DNA of 64,000 nucleotides from Mactra quadrangularis (lineage: Eukaryota; Mollusca; Bivalvia; Venerida; Mactridae), in assembly GCA_025267735.1 (NCBI GenBank), contig CM046309.1:35873202-35937201 (forward strand), given 5' to 3'. This document shows, piece by piece, positions 33,406 through 44,504 of this stretch. Positions within the stretch are counted from its first letter, which is position 1, and every line of letters starts with the position of its first letter. A program made the translations under genes and the position numbers. Under the pieces are notes generated by a model. That model was not told the origin of the DNA. It did no database searches and saw only the letters and a list, made by a program, of their open reading frames with translations.

Positions 33406-33819
33406 AATGATATCCTCGTGTTTTGTCTAAACCTATCCTAAACAATTTATATCATAAATTACCATTATCAATGGTCATCGAAGTGTTGTCTTAATAAATT
33501 ATCTTCCGCGATTATGTGAAACACATTTTCTGTAAATGTCTTCTCCCACGTTTATGGTACATATTTTGTGTTGTGCCTATTTTACAAATGACGTTTAAAT
33601 GTATACAGTTTACGAATATTTGAATAAGGTGAACAGATAATAACAAAATGGTATTCATCTTCAATATACATGCACGTTGTCCTCATGAACCAAAAGTATT
33701 GCAGTATATCATATTCAAACAATAGTTATATACATGTACTTTACCACACTAACTAGTTTCATATCAATTCATTTTAAAAATAGCTCAATTGTGAAACAAG
33801 TTCTTACAACTTGGATTAA

Positions 33820-33960
33820 TCACTTTCAAGTCTGCTTCCTGGCCCCCAGCAATAAACTAACAACATTGTAGGTTATGATGGAATTCGAACCAACGCGGAG
33901 CTGGCTATCTAATGATTACCAGTTCAACGCCATACCAGTAATCGCTCGATAATTATATAT
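33820..33960 (-). mobile_element. tRNA-headed SINE, family 2
   Basis: On the minus strand: the head with CTGGTAATCATTAGATAGCC, a B-box GGTTCGAATTCC, and the body motif CCAGGAAGCAGACTTGAAAG. Same family as 11276-11460. Confidence 0.75.
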
Positions 33961-34955
33961 CATTATAATGTAATACAGTAATTCCACTGTAAAGAACACC
34001 TTTTTTATTTCAAAATCATGCAATTTTAAAAATTATTAAGACCCAAATGCTTAATTTGTGAACAAAAGGGTCTCTATAATAAGACCGTTTCGTATACATG
34101 TATTTGTCTTTTTGGTGACCTCTACGCGGCGAGGAGGAGAAACAGGTGCCCATTATGTAGGTGCTATTTGGGCCTGCATGATGGGCATATGGCTAACACC
34201 AAAACTTCCCGTTTGCCGAGGGCAGCGTCCCGTAACCGGGAAAGAAGGATCCTGGTAATTGAGGGAGACCCAGGAATCTCCAATCTTCCCAACACACAGC
34301 TTTGGCCTCTGATTCAGGGTAGACGGGTGTCCAAGTAGGCCCGACTTGGTCAATCGGCTGGTCATGCCTTGCCCTTGAATATTTGCATACTCGCAACTGT
34401 TGATTTATTTATGCAAGTACATGTACTCCTGGATGTGCACACACCCAACAATTAACAACGCTACTAGCATACTTTTTACGTGTTACAACATATGGGTTAT
34501 CCATTCAGATATACATGCGTCTACTAAATATGCAGTACTTTTCTTTGAAGTTTATACGTTCAACACCTTTTCAAGAAGGCGGTGGCTCATGGCCACATTG
34601 TGTTGGTTGTAATCATTTGCAATTACATGCAAATATATCTCGCAGGTATCCTTGTGGTGCGGAGCAAATTCTAGAAAGTTTAAGATGGTATATTGCTTAT
34701 GATTAACTGGAACAAGCAAAGCATATAATCAAAACAATAGCTAGATACAATAAACGGGAAAATAAGTGATTAGGCAGAGTTAATGGTCTCACAGCCTTCG
34801 ACTGACCCAGACGACAAATAGTACTTATTCAGTACCACAAAACTACGTCGAATCTCTCTCCTGTTAGTAATTAACTGGACATTATTATTAGACTTTTCAA
34901 ACGTATTATCTTAATTGATTTCAAACCCACCAAAAAGGATAAGCACACGATTAAC
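33961..34955. other. No gene recognised
   Basis: Somewhat more GC-rich around 34110-34370 (GGGAAAGAAGGATCCTGG, GGCAGCGTCCCGTAACCGGG), where both strands stay open for about 65 codons. The peptides are not recognised, and opposing open frames argue against reading either as a gene. Confidence 0.35.
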
Positions 34956-34959
34956 AGTC

Positions 34960-35145
34960 GAACGTTACAAAACGTTCCGTAATGATACATTCGGAACTCC
35001 TCGATCATTTGCTGCGAATATTCTCGGACATATTTAGACGCTTTTTTGAAACTACCGGTGTTAAAGTAAACAATATATGGCCGAGGAGTTCCGAATGTAT
35101 CGTTATGTAACGTTCTGTAACGTTCGCGATAACTGAACTTAGCCC
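34960..35145 (+). mobile_element. MULE-like element with long GAACGTTAC ends
   Basis: The left (CGAACGTTACAAAACGTTCC, then GATACATTCGGAACTCCTCG) is mirrored on the right (CGAGGAGTTCCGAATGTATC, then AACGTTCTGTAACGTTCG). The core shares CATTCGGAAC with the 9-bp-duplicating family. Confidence 0.65.
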
Positions 35146-35358
35146 AGATTCTTTCCGTAGATTTTACTTAATTTAGTTTTTGTTGCGTCTTCGTTTATTA
35201 ACAGTGTTGCTTTTTGTTGTGCTTACATCGCATTAATCTGTATCATAGTGTTTATTAGTTATGAAATCAAAACATATACTTAAATCTGATTTATGTTTAG
35301 CTTAAAATATTTTACTACACTTACATTTTTTCTATTCTATAAAAAACGTTTATTTCAG

Positions 35359-35493
35359 GTTTGCATTAGGAATTGTCTCGTACAGAATAGCAATTGGATA
35401 TCAGTCACTTTCTGGTAATATCTACTTAAAATTCTTCCTATTTTCACTTGTCGGAATTCCCTCAAAAGCGATTGCATTGTGGCTACAAAAAAG
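35359..35493 (+). CDS. Isolated SLC22-type organic ion transporter exon
   Basis: A 135-bp segment sits between an acceptor (TTTATTTCAG) and a donor (GTACGG) and encodes FALGIVSYRIAIGYQSLSGN followed by IYLKFFLFSLVGIPSKAIAL and WLQKR. The LSGNIYL-FF-SLV-IP core matches the transmembrane-7 region of SLC22 (organic cation/anion) transporters of the major facilitator superfamily. The usual acidic residue in the VEIP motif is glycine here. No flanking SLC22 exons were found: the preceding kilobases carry the satellite element and the following 8 kb have none I can recognise. It may be one exon of a gene with very long introns, or a relic. Confidence 0.6.
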
Positions 35494-35499
35494 GTACGG

Positions 35500-37140
35500 C
35501 ATACTTCCAGATTAGTTAAATACTGCATGTAATGAAATATAAGAATTTTTGTTCGCTTTTAGGCCACAAGAAGTTGATCATGACTGTGTTCTATCGATTT
35601 TCTGGAAAAATGGGCTAGCGAGCGACTATATTACGGCCAGCCGTAACAGCCGTATTACGGTTGGTGCGGCTGTTACGGCTAACTTCACACACATCAAAAG
35701 GCGTAAGTTTTCAATGTTTCTTTTGTACCACTTTAACAACAACAATCTAAGTCAACATTTCCAAGTGATTATAACAATAAGTTTAGTTTCACGTTGTGTA
35801 TATAGTCGTATATAGCCTGGAGACATTCTTTTTTCAAAATGGTAACGATTTCTGGAGAACGGCTGAAATGCATTTCAAGATACCCAGTTGTCTCCCCTGT
35901 GTTAATTCTCATTAAATATTCAACTAGGTTTTCATCCGTATATAGCTAAGTTTATCAGGTAATTTATCTTTAATATTCATTATGATTATTCTACTCCTCT
36001 GCATTGTATAGATAATTAAGAAACAAGTATCACAATATTTAATATTCTGTATGTTTTTCCATCAATATTTTTATCTTCATGTCTTTCTCTCACCTTCATA
36101 AATTCTCATGAAATACAAAAAAGCTATACATACATGCACCTATGGGTTATACGTGACTTTATTCTAGTCTCTATTCTGTTAGTGCCAACACATCAGGCAC
36201 CTTGTCATCTGGTATACTCAAGGTGCCCATGATTTCAAGTAATTAAGTCAATTTAGCTTCGCTACGGGTGAGACAATCTGAATTAAATAATCTTTCCGTG
36301 ACTGTAATTCACTACTGTAGAGATCCACTCTTAATTTAAGATCACCTTGGTTGCAGCAAAATCAGGTGAATTTTGACGATCTTAAAATACTAAATGTTTA
36401 GTACGAGAAGAAAAGTTTTCCTAATTTTAAGACCATTGCGCTATTAAGAACATTGATTTTAATGGTCTTAATACTGGAATTTTACTGTACGACACAGTCC
36501 ATTTATTTTCAGATTTTATGTTGATTATTTAGTTAAACTGATTTGGTATTTATATCGTAAAGATAGCAAATCTAAAGTAGATCTATAGGCACATATATTC
36601 TTTACGTTGATAGAATAAAGCAGGCAAACAACGTCACGTGATAATCTTGTCCTAGTTTCACAAAGAATATGTGATATAATAAGGATTTACGTAATCCTAT
36701 ATTGTCATCATTATTTGAAATACCCATAGTTATTCGTGTATTTTATTTTAAGATAAGCTGGTTTTCCAGCACAACTATCCCTGCATAATTATATATGCAA
36801 AGTAAAACTTTTAATATTAGCCATCTGCTATCAGCGGTTACCTGCTTAAGTTAAATATAGCCACATTCGGAACACCCTCGACCTTTCATGAATGAATAAT
36901 GTTCGTAGCGAATGGCCGAGGATGTTCCGAATGATATAGCCAGTCTGGCTTCCTCCCGATGAAAATCACGCTTTTTGAATCTGGAATATGAAATCTGACC
37001 TTGATTTAATGGTTACCTACTGTAAGCAGCCAACCCTGTCACTTTCTTTCACTGTCTGTTTAATGCAGATTTTTCTGTATGTTGATTGCTCAGCGAGACT
37101 TTGGCCTACATGTTATGTTATTCACAACGGTCTCACAATG
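35500..37140. other. No gene seen; partial TTAGGCC MITE at 35560-35626
   Basis: After the transporter exon there is a fragment TAGGCCACAAGAAGTTGATC of the MITE at 18260-18489. Next comes a small cluster of TTACGGC repeats and their complement (about 35630-35680). No further exon is recognised. Confidence 0.45.
36864..36933 (+). mobile_element. 70-bp MULE-like mini-element with perfect 9-bp duplication
   Basis: The ends CATTCGGAACACCCTCG and CGAGGATGTTCCGAATG are inverted repeats. The 9-bp flanks ATATAGCCA (36855-36863 and 36934-36942) are identical, indicating a recent insertion. The interior (CTTTCATGAATGAATAA) derives from the end of the element at 17799-17993. Confidence 0.9.
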
Positions 37141-37142
37141 AG

Positions 37143-37240
37143 TTGCACGCACAGGTGACAGACTCAAGTTTTCCTTATTATAATATATGTAGAGAATATA
37201 TTATAATAAGGAAAAAATGAGTGTGTCACCTGTGGTTGCA
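37143..37240. repeat. Near-palindrome with ~45-bp arms
   Basis: TTGCACGCACAGGTGACA, then CTTATTATAATATA, is mirrored by TATATTATAATAAG, then TGTCACCTGTGGTTGCA. The centre is perfect over about 17 bp. MITE-like or cruciform-prone sequence. Confidence 0.8.
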
Positions 37241-37244
37241 CGTC

Positions 37245-38130
37245 TATATATAGTGGTGATATATACACCGCCCATTTATAGAAAAAAGTACATGTACGAC
37301 TAGACTAAAGAAGAATGTAAACTAGTTTTACCCAGACACATCTGGAGGATCGTATGTGATATTCCTTCTCTATATATATTATTATTTTGAACAGTGAAAA
37401 CTTCAAAAAGATAAAATCAAACTATTGAAAAACAGAATTATTTTCGTACACATTTTAACCTAACAAATTCATACTTATGATTACTAGTACTCCTTACACA
37501 TTAGATTCTAGTACGAATCGAGCAGGGCAAAAAATGCGGGTGAAGTCACGGCTTATTCCACCCTGTATTACTGGCAAATATTATAAAGATTTTATTTTCC
37601 CCTTCTTGCCATATAAAATTTTGAAGTACAATTTAAACGTGGTATGAAACCCTTTGATTTGCGGTGGTTATTATCAAAAGGTCAGTATAACACTACACTG
37701 ATCATTATGTATACTGCTTAGTGTATTAACGAGATTTGACTATGCCCTTTCCACACGCTAATCAATATAAGTAAACACCTGATTAGTGAAACAATGACGA
37801 GTCAGATGACGGAACTACTTTTAATGCCTAAAATTGACTGCTTAGTAAATCGGAAACACATGTATCACTCCGCTGGTTAAACTGGTCAGGCATTTTCGTC
37901 GATGGTTTTCGATTTGTGGTATAATTTAAGCCTTATGAGAAAAATATGAGAATGAACTATATTCTCAAACAAGGTAATCATAATATAGCTAGTCTGAAAT
38001 GTAGTTTCCCAGCAGATGTCACTGTTTATGAATGATGACATTTTTCCCGCGGATATAATATGTTTGACATTTGGCCTTCCATGATTCATGCGTATATAGA
38101 TGCAGTTTACAATTTATTTGATATTGTGCG
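37245..38130. other. No gene seen
   Basis: AT-rich intergenic sequence. Short frames lack recognisable features. Confidence 0.4.
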
Positions 38131-38135
38131 TAAAG

Positions 38136-38376
38136 TTTGACCCCGACCTGACCTTTATGCAAGAATATTTATTACATTGAAAACGAATGTAGTATTAATG
38201 CCCGATTAAAGTGTGACCGTGAGGATCATTAGTTAAAACTTAACACACAAACATACTTCTATTATTTTACGATCGCTGCCGAAATGTAGAATAGGCGTGG
38301 TACTGACTTTCGTCGGGATATGTGTAGGCCTAGATAATTATTAGATGCAAATGTGAAATGTCAGGTCGGGGTCAAT
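38136..38376 (+). mobile_element. MITE with TTGACCCCGACCTGAC ends
   Basis: TTTGACCCCGACCTGACCTT on the left and AATGTCAGGTCGGGGTCAA on the right are inverted repeats. Its left interior (TTTATGCAAGAATAT) recalls the CCTGAGCTTGA MITE family. Confidence 0.65.
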
Positions 38377-38384
38377 ATGTACGC

Positions 38385-39890
38385 TCTATACTTTATAAGC
38401 ACATGTTTTGTGAACAGAACGCAGACGTACATCAACATTACTTAAATGATGCATGCACCCAGTGACCATTTTTTCTGACAATGTTCTGTTTTTATATACA
38501 ATGCCAATCAACGACTATTAAATAATAAATTAATTTAGAATACTCTAGTGTACAAGAATTAGAACATTAAATCATTGATTTGGGTGAAGTTAGAACTCCC
38601 ATGATAATATGACTTAAAAAATTATGTATATATTCTTAAGTACTTCATAAATTTTGTTATTTGAACATTTGCCAACATTGTATAGCTTCTTCGTTGTAGG
38701 ATTATAAATACACCGTCTGTATAAAGTTACAAATATTTATGAGGTACGTGTACCCAGACATATCGCAAAATTAAATCTGAGATTTAAACGAATCATTATT
38801 GCTCAGGGACACTACATTTGAACTATTAGTTTAACTACATAAAACAATTTGTCATATATATTTGCATATTATAATATGATATTAATATGAACGTATGAAG
38901 CAATAACTTCCCACAGTCCATGAATCTAACTTAAAGCTACATTTACTATAGTACATGGATCTGACATTAAATAAGCTCATTCAGAGAGCGATGTGACGCA
39001 GACATTATTATAGGAGACTGACTCGACAAGTATTGCATTATGTACAATGTACTTGGTTATATTGTTATCCTAACCGCATAATCGAGGATTAGCTGAAAGC
39101 TTGGGTGAATCTATTTTTCTTTTTAAAATAAACTTTGTTAAATTTGTTTTTAGACTCGATAGATTCTACATGTAACTACCAAAAATAATAAATTATGATC
39201 AAAACATTTCATATCCATTTCATTTCAATCACGTGCATTCTCAAAAACATAATTAAAGTGACGCACAGGCTATGTTTCTGCAATATGTGAAAATTGGAGT
39301 TACGACAGTTTTCCATTATGCTCTTCCTCGTATTTGTACTTTATGATGAATTACAAAGTAATTTACAAAGTATACAATGTTAGCCAGAAGCTATTAACAA
39401 TATATTATTATAATTACTGAAGTCTGTCTGTACCATGTTGTTCAGTTAACTAGAGTTCTACTCCATCATATTATAGTTATAACTAGTTATTATTTACATA
39501 AGTTCACTTTGTACTTCGTAAAACGATGGTGAATTTAACAGTGAAAATACGTACTCAATCTTATACTGAATTAATGTTGTTGCATAAGCTTTTTATAGTG
39601 AATGACGAAATAACGAATAATTCTAGAATTTCTGTTGTGAAGTTTTCATTTTTTTAACAATCAGGCTGTCAAAATATGTGTCTAAACAAACAGAGTGAAC
39701 TAACCCTAAACGATCATCTCTCAACAACGGAAAACTCGAACTCATTTTATCATAGTGTATTCGATGCAAGACCCTCAACACAGAAGACAAATCTCTAAAC
39801 TTTCAAGTTATCAGTTCTGCTACTGACTGGGCAGTTGTTAGATTTTATTATACATGTATCTATTTCTCAGGTGATTAATTTATTTTACTG
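38385..39890. other. No gene seen
   Basis: About 1.5 kb of AT-rich sequence with no recognisable exon or repeat. Confidence 0.4.
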
Positions 39891-39891
39891 G

Positions 39892-40135
39892 GTTTAATGC
39901 AGTGTCAACACATTTTTGGGCATTTTACTGCATCCAGCGCACCTAACCTAGCTTTCCTGGACCCTTGTCTACAACCAGTACTCACCTACCCTTCCACACG
40001 GCCGGAAAATTCTCCATATACCTTATTATTGGAGGAAAATTGAGATTATTGTCAAATTTTCATGGAAGGGTATAACCTCCCCGGGTTGGATTCAAACCCG
40101 TACCCCCTTGGGACACGAGATTTCAAAGCTGGACT
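39892..40135 (-). mobile_element. tRNA-headed SINE (family 1), head truncated
   Basis: The minus-strand body (CCATGAAAATTTGACAATAA, GTGAGTACTGG, CCAGGAAAGCTAGGTTAGGT) is complete and a B-box-like GGTTTGAATCC remains, but the A-box half of the head is replaced by unrelated sequence. Confidence 0.8.
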
Positions 40136-40139
40136 CCTT

Positions 40140-41500
40140 TAGAGCATCATTGCACAATTGTGAACATTGACATAGCCGATTGTAAGGTTCTAAGGACAGG
40201 GGAGAGAAAAAAAAGAAAACAAAACACTTAGATTTTATATAAAAAATTATGCTTACACACGCATTTATTGCAAATAAAAGCCAATTATAAATATGTACAC
40301 ATTAATGTAAGTAAATAGGGAATGCATAAAAAATACAAGATGTCACAGTGGACAATATAACGCTCACCTGACAAACAAGAAAACTCTTAATGGAAACAAG
40401 AACATTTACTACACGTATTTGTACAGTCTGTGTTTACATAGTTGTCCGGTTGCCCAGGACAAGCATGTTTTGGTTCCAGCAAATGAAAAGTCTGCTTTTG
40501 TAAACATGATTAGGCATGGATATCATAGAGCTGAATTTTGAAGAGGCTGAAATGTTAAATTTACTGACTGTATAAGCATATTGTTCATGGTTTCTTTTAA
40601 GTAAGACAAATATGGAACCAAATGAAGATGGTGCAAGATGTCCACGGACACAATGGGATCACAATATGAAGGACTCAAGGGAATCACAATATGAAGCCTG
40701 AAGTCAAACATCAACTCAGGCAAGTTAAAAACATAATAATTAAAATATAATATTATTATATCACATATGTCTATACATTACACAAATACATCAAACAAAA
40801 GACCAACAGTTCTTATAAGATAAATCCTAAAAAACTAGCCATTTATATAATAACAAAAAACACTGCAATGAAAATAACCGAACTTGAGAGTAACACAGCT
40901 AGATATCACATCTCAATTCTCAGTCAATGTTGTTGTTGAAAAAATACAAAATGTAAACAAATATGTAAGAACTAAGGGAGGGACAGGCAATATACATTGT
41001 ACATCGTTGTAGAGGAGAATTAGTAAGCAGTCTGGCAATTATAGGCTCGATGTATAAAACTTCATTTCTTTCATTGCATACAACTGCTTATAAATATGTT
41101 TCTGTTATAAGACCCTATAAGTACTATTCAACTCATTCTTTAAAATACATGAATATGTAATGGGTTTTCATGTATAATGTCGAATTTACAAAGAACGCCA
41201 TGCAGAACTAAACTGGGTTCGTGCGTATAAACAGTTTGAACGAGTTTTAATAACCTTGGTTTTAGATCTTTATCAGTTTATCTATCGCCCATACATACAA
41301 ACCTTTAGACCTATACTTTAATTCAATATAATGTTGAAAATACATCGAGTAAAACTGATAAATATATCTAGTTCATAAGTGCAAAAACATTGGTAAAAGG
41401 GATATCATGTGTTCGGGAAGTGAAACAAACGTTATATTCACTAAGATAAACATATTTTTAAAACTCACATTACAACTTTGTCAAGTACAATTTGTATAAT
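40140..41500. other. No gene seen
   Basis: AT-rich; no recognisable exon or repeat family. Confidence 0.4.
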
Positions 41501-41680
41501 ATCCGTCTTTATAATACAATAAATCATGTCATGTTCCAATCCTAGTTTGGTGGTCGTCAATTTTTTGTTAAGGTTTTAAATTACGCAGACACTTACAACT
41601 CGTATGATCAATCTGAATGAATTTACAATTCATTAAATTCAGGTTTATTCTGGTGTAGTGTATATATCAGATTTCCAATG
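41500..41680 (-). pseudogene. Diverged copy of the LRR-gene 3' end
   Basis: The sequence aligns with the 3' region of the second LRR gene (about 51540-51720), sharing GTCAATTTTTTGTTAAGG, TTACGCAGACA and GTTTATTCTGGTG. The coding frame of the tail is not preserved. It lies about 1.65 kb downstream of the first LRR gene, so it probably marks where that gene's ancestral 3' end was. Confidence 0.6.
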
Positions 41681-41940
41681 TAGACAAGTTAATGAGAATG
41701 TATTAGCTAACATATTTGTAATCCAACAACCAATTTAAGTTAAAACCTAACCATACAGCAAGTTGTTTAAATGTATAGACAGAAAAGTTTAGTTTACTGA
41801 AGGTAAACATTCCAAACGAGTTAATAAAGTATACTAGGCATACATATACGAATATTAAAAGAAATCATCAGGACAAACGAGCGAGGTAAAAAATAAAAAT
41901 AATTTAACAAGTAAATCTGTGAGCTAATGCTCACTAGTGA

Positions 41941-42194
41941 TACCCCCGCCAAAATCTAAAAATATGCGACAAACAGGAAGTAGATGAGCGAGGAGCATGA
42001 AATCGCTTTACACCACATGGGACTACGGGATGAAGCAATATGCAAAGTATTAGGCTGCTGCATGGTATAGTTGCTGAGAAAACTGTGACGGAAATTTTGT
42101 AACGGACGGACGGACGGACGCACACACGCACGCACGCACGCACGCACGGACAAGGGTAAAACAGTATACCCCCTCTTCTTCGAAGCGGGGGTAT
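41941..42194 (+). mobile_element. MITE with TACCCCCGC ends and GGAC/CACG microsatellites
   Basis: TACCCCCGC on the left and GCGGGGGTA on the right are inverted repeats. Near the right end are tandem GGAC units (about 42102-42118) and CACG-rich units (about 42120-42150). The ORFs with repeated RACVRACV residues on the minus strand are translations of this microsatellite. Confidence 0.75.
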
Positions 42195-42199
42195 AAAAA

Positions 42200-42685
42200 T
42201 GTCAGTTAAAATACCAAATATAAGTTAAAAAGTTAAAGTACAATCATGTTTGAAGTTAGACAAATATTGACAGTAAACTTTTCATAATCAATAGGCATAC
42301 ATATAAATGTACATACGCATAATATACCATACACTTATCATTTAAATAATAGTAAAATATACAATAATGATACCAAATGTAAATATATAGAAACTTCCCA
42401 CAGAGCTATAGGCGTATAAAATTTCATTAAAAAAGCAGAATATATAAAACCGTATGAATTTAAGTATAAACTTTTGTGAATAATTTAACAACAATTTTAA
42501 AACGAGTTTATATAAACTTTAAAATGAATTATATTTTAACTAGTGATGTAAAATATATCTTATATGACTTAGTTCAGAGAATAACGTATCATAATCATTA
42601 TCCATTTACTCTAAAACTGGCAAAGATGCATATGTTTCGTCATTTTCGTGTAACACCTCTTTCTGAATATGTAGGATGGCAACAA
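42200..42685. other. No gene seen
   Basis: AT-rich; nothing recognised. Confidence 0.4.
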
Positions 42686-42691
42686 TTCATC

Positions 42692-42771
42692 CATTCTCGT
42701 TCCCAGAGTCTAGTAGGATTCTCAATACTATCTAGTATTGAGAATCCTACAAGACTCTGGGAACGAGAATG
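42692..42771. mobile_element. Palindromic CATTCTCG element, 80 bp
   Basis: CATTCTCGTTCCCAGAGTCT and AGACTCTGGGAACGAGAATG bound two ~39-bp arms with one or two mismatches. The flank AATTCATC is repeated (with one extra A on the right), compatible with an 8-bp hAT-type duplication. Relatives are at 32373-32408 and 53355-53435. Confidence 0.85.
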
Positions 42772-42774
42772 AAA

Positions 42775-43325
42775 TTCATCAAACAAAATGGTGATGACGT
42801 ATTTACGTTGTAATATAAGAAAACAATGCGTTTGCTCCAAATTCCTAAAATTTATTGCATCACAGAATGTTATGAATTGGCATAGGAAAAATTCCAGGTA
42901 TGTTTTCACGTCACATAAATCATAAACATGCCATTAATACAAGATATGCCAAAAGAGTTATTCATTCGGTTCATTGGGATTAATTAACACTCATAACATG
43001 TAACAAATACAGCAGTTTACAAGTTGTATCATAAATTCATTTACAAACTATAAAACCCATGCATTTATATAATTATACATAGGAAACAACTTATAATTAT
43101 GTCTTCTACACGAATAGCAGACAACATTTTTGGTATAATCAGAGACATAGCCCAATGTACTTAAGTCTTTGGAAGCAAAACGTTTCTGTATTTGATAAAA
43201 TGGAATGCATACTTTTTTAAGTTCGACTGTATCGTCTGCACAAAATTTAAAGCATCATGTTTTAAAGAGAGGTTCAATAATTCTCAGCCATTTAATTTCC
43301 AAAAATTAAGCAGGCGTGACAGAAT
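42775..43325. other. 3' flank of the first LRR gene
   Basis: No other gene seen. It may contain the 3' untranslated region of the minus-strand LRR gene; no strong polyadenylation signal is evident close to the stop. Confidence 0.4.
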
Positions 43326-44504
43326 CTATATTGTAGCCACTTCTTGGACGGAAGCATAACCTTGGTGAGACCGGAACTGCACATTTGGAAGCCTTTGTTT
43401 AACTCGTCTGCACATTAGTTTTACACGTTCCCTGTGGACAATCATGAAAGCGATCAAAGTTAAACCAATAACTGCAAAAATAATTCCAGTAACCGCTTTT
43501 ACTGCAACATTGGAAGGTTCTTCCATCTTTTGACATTTCAAGTCAGATCTTTTCAAGTTTATAATTGGCGTGTTGATGTAAGAAGAGTGGTACCCAGATG
43601 CACACAACATCTCATTTTTGTTTATAGGTAAATTTGTTGTTGTGATCCAGTCCCAGGATTCTATCAATCCACAATCACAAGCGTATGGGTTATTGTCCAG
43701 TCTAACAGTTTCTAAATTCCTCAAGTGTTCCATCTTTGACATAAACTCTACAGGAAGATAGCTCATTTGGTTAAATGATAAATCTAGAGTCCTCAGATCC
43801 TCCAGACAGTTTGGTGAAGTAGGTAGACTGGGCGAGTCCAAAATATTGTGTGAAAGGTCGAGCAGCTTCAAAGATCGTAGCTCACAAAAGGAATTAGCAG
43901 CCGATACAGAAAATGAGAAGAATTCATTACGTCCCAGGTATAAACTCTCTAACTTGGTCATATCAGTTAGTCTGAATATATTAGCAAGTTTTGTAATGTG
44001 ATAAGACCCGTTCCACACTTCTTGAAACGTATTAGTTAAATCCAAATGCTGTAATTCTGGCATTGAGGAAAAATACCCAATCATGTCTGGGTGTAGATCA
44101 ACACGCCATTGGTTGTGGGACAAATTTAGATGAGTAAGATGAGGCAAACAATGAAAACTTTTCCCATGAATCACCTCGATGCTATTATTAGAAAAATCCA
44201 CTGATTTCAACTTATGTAGAACTAAATCAGTTGCTCCACGGCATGATCCAAAAGTGTTGGGAGGTAACTCTCTCAAGTTTTTACAACCAGTAATGTTTAT
44301 AAATGTAACATTGTCCTGAATGTTAGTAATAAATTTCATGATATTACTAAGTGTGTCCTCATTGTGACAAGCAACATAATCCTCAGTACAAATACAGTTT
44401 TCATATTTGCCCTTACAGTAGTCTGTCGTATATACATATCCGAATAAAAACACTAAAACAATGGTGTATATTAGTTTAAACTCCATTTTTATGAAATCTC
44501 TCAC
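43326..44504 (-). CDS. Leucine-rich-repeat type I membrane protein (copy 1)
   Basis: Intronless frame of 392 codons. Met1 and Met7 both precede a hydrophobic stretch (residues 10-25) that fits a signal peptide; Met7 (MEFKLIY...) may be the real start. A cysteine-rich N-cap follows (C30, C37, C39, C46), then about six to eight LRRs over 90-270 (LTHLNLSHN, LQHLDLTN, LESLYLGRNEF, LKLLDLSHN, LRTLDLSFNQMSYL, LETVRLDNN). An LRRCT cap has C276, C278, C301 and C324. A transmembrane helix at about 335-356 is followed by a basic stop-transfer and a 36-residue tail. There is no TIR domain, so this is not a Toll-like receptor. Likely a cell-surface recognition or adhesion protein; the ligand is unknown. 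The second copy lies about 7.2 kb to the right. Confidence 0.85.
   Translation of the reverse strand: MRDFIKMEFKLIYTIVLVFLFGYVYTTDYCKGKYENCICTEDYVACHNEDTLSNIMKFITNIQDNVTFINITGCKNLRELPPNTFGSCRGATDLVLHKLKSVDFSNNSIEVIHGKSFHCLPHLTHLNLSHNQWRVDLHPDMIGYFSSMPELQHLDLTNTFQEVWNGSYHITKLANIFRLTDMTKLESLYLGRNEFFSFSVSAANSFCELRSLKLLDLSHNILDSPSLPTSPNCLEDLRTLDLSFNQMSYLPVEFMSKMEHLRNLETVRLDNNPYACDCGLIESWDWITTTNLPINKNEMLCASGYHSSYINTPIINLKRSDLKCQKMEEPSNVAVKAVTGIIFAVIGLTLIAFMIVHRERVKLMCRRVKQRLPNVQFRSHQGYASVQEVATI

Noticed and set aside
34058..34396. Gene in the GC-richer stretch with open frames on both strands
   Set aside because: Three mutually overlapping frames of similar length, none recognised; composition explains the lack of stops.
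41934..42153. Two arginine/cysteine/valine-rich minus-strand frames
   Set aside because: They are translations of the GGAC and CACG microsatellites inside a MITE.
43326..44504. Toll-like receptor
   Set aside because: LRRs and a transmembrane helix are present, but the tail is only about 36 residues and no TIR domain is encoded downstream in frame.
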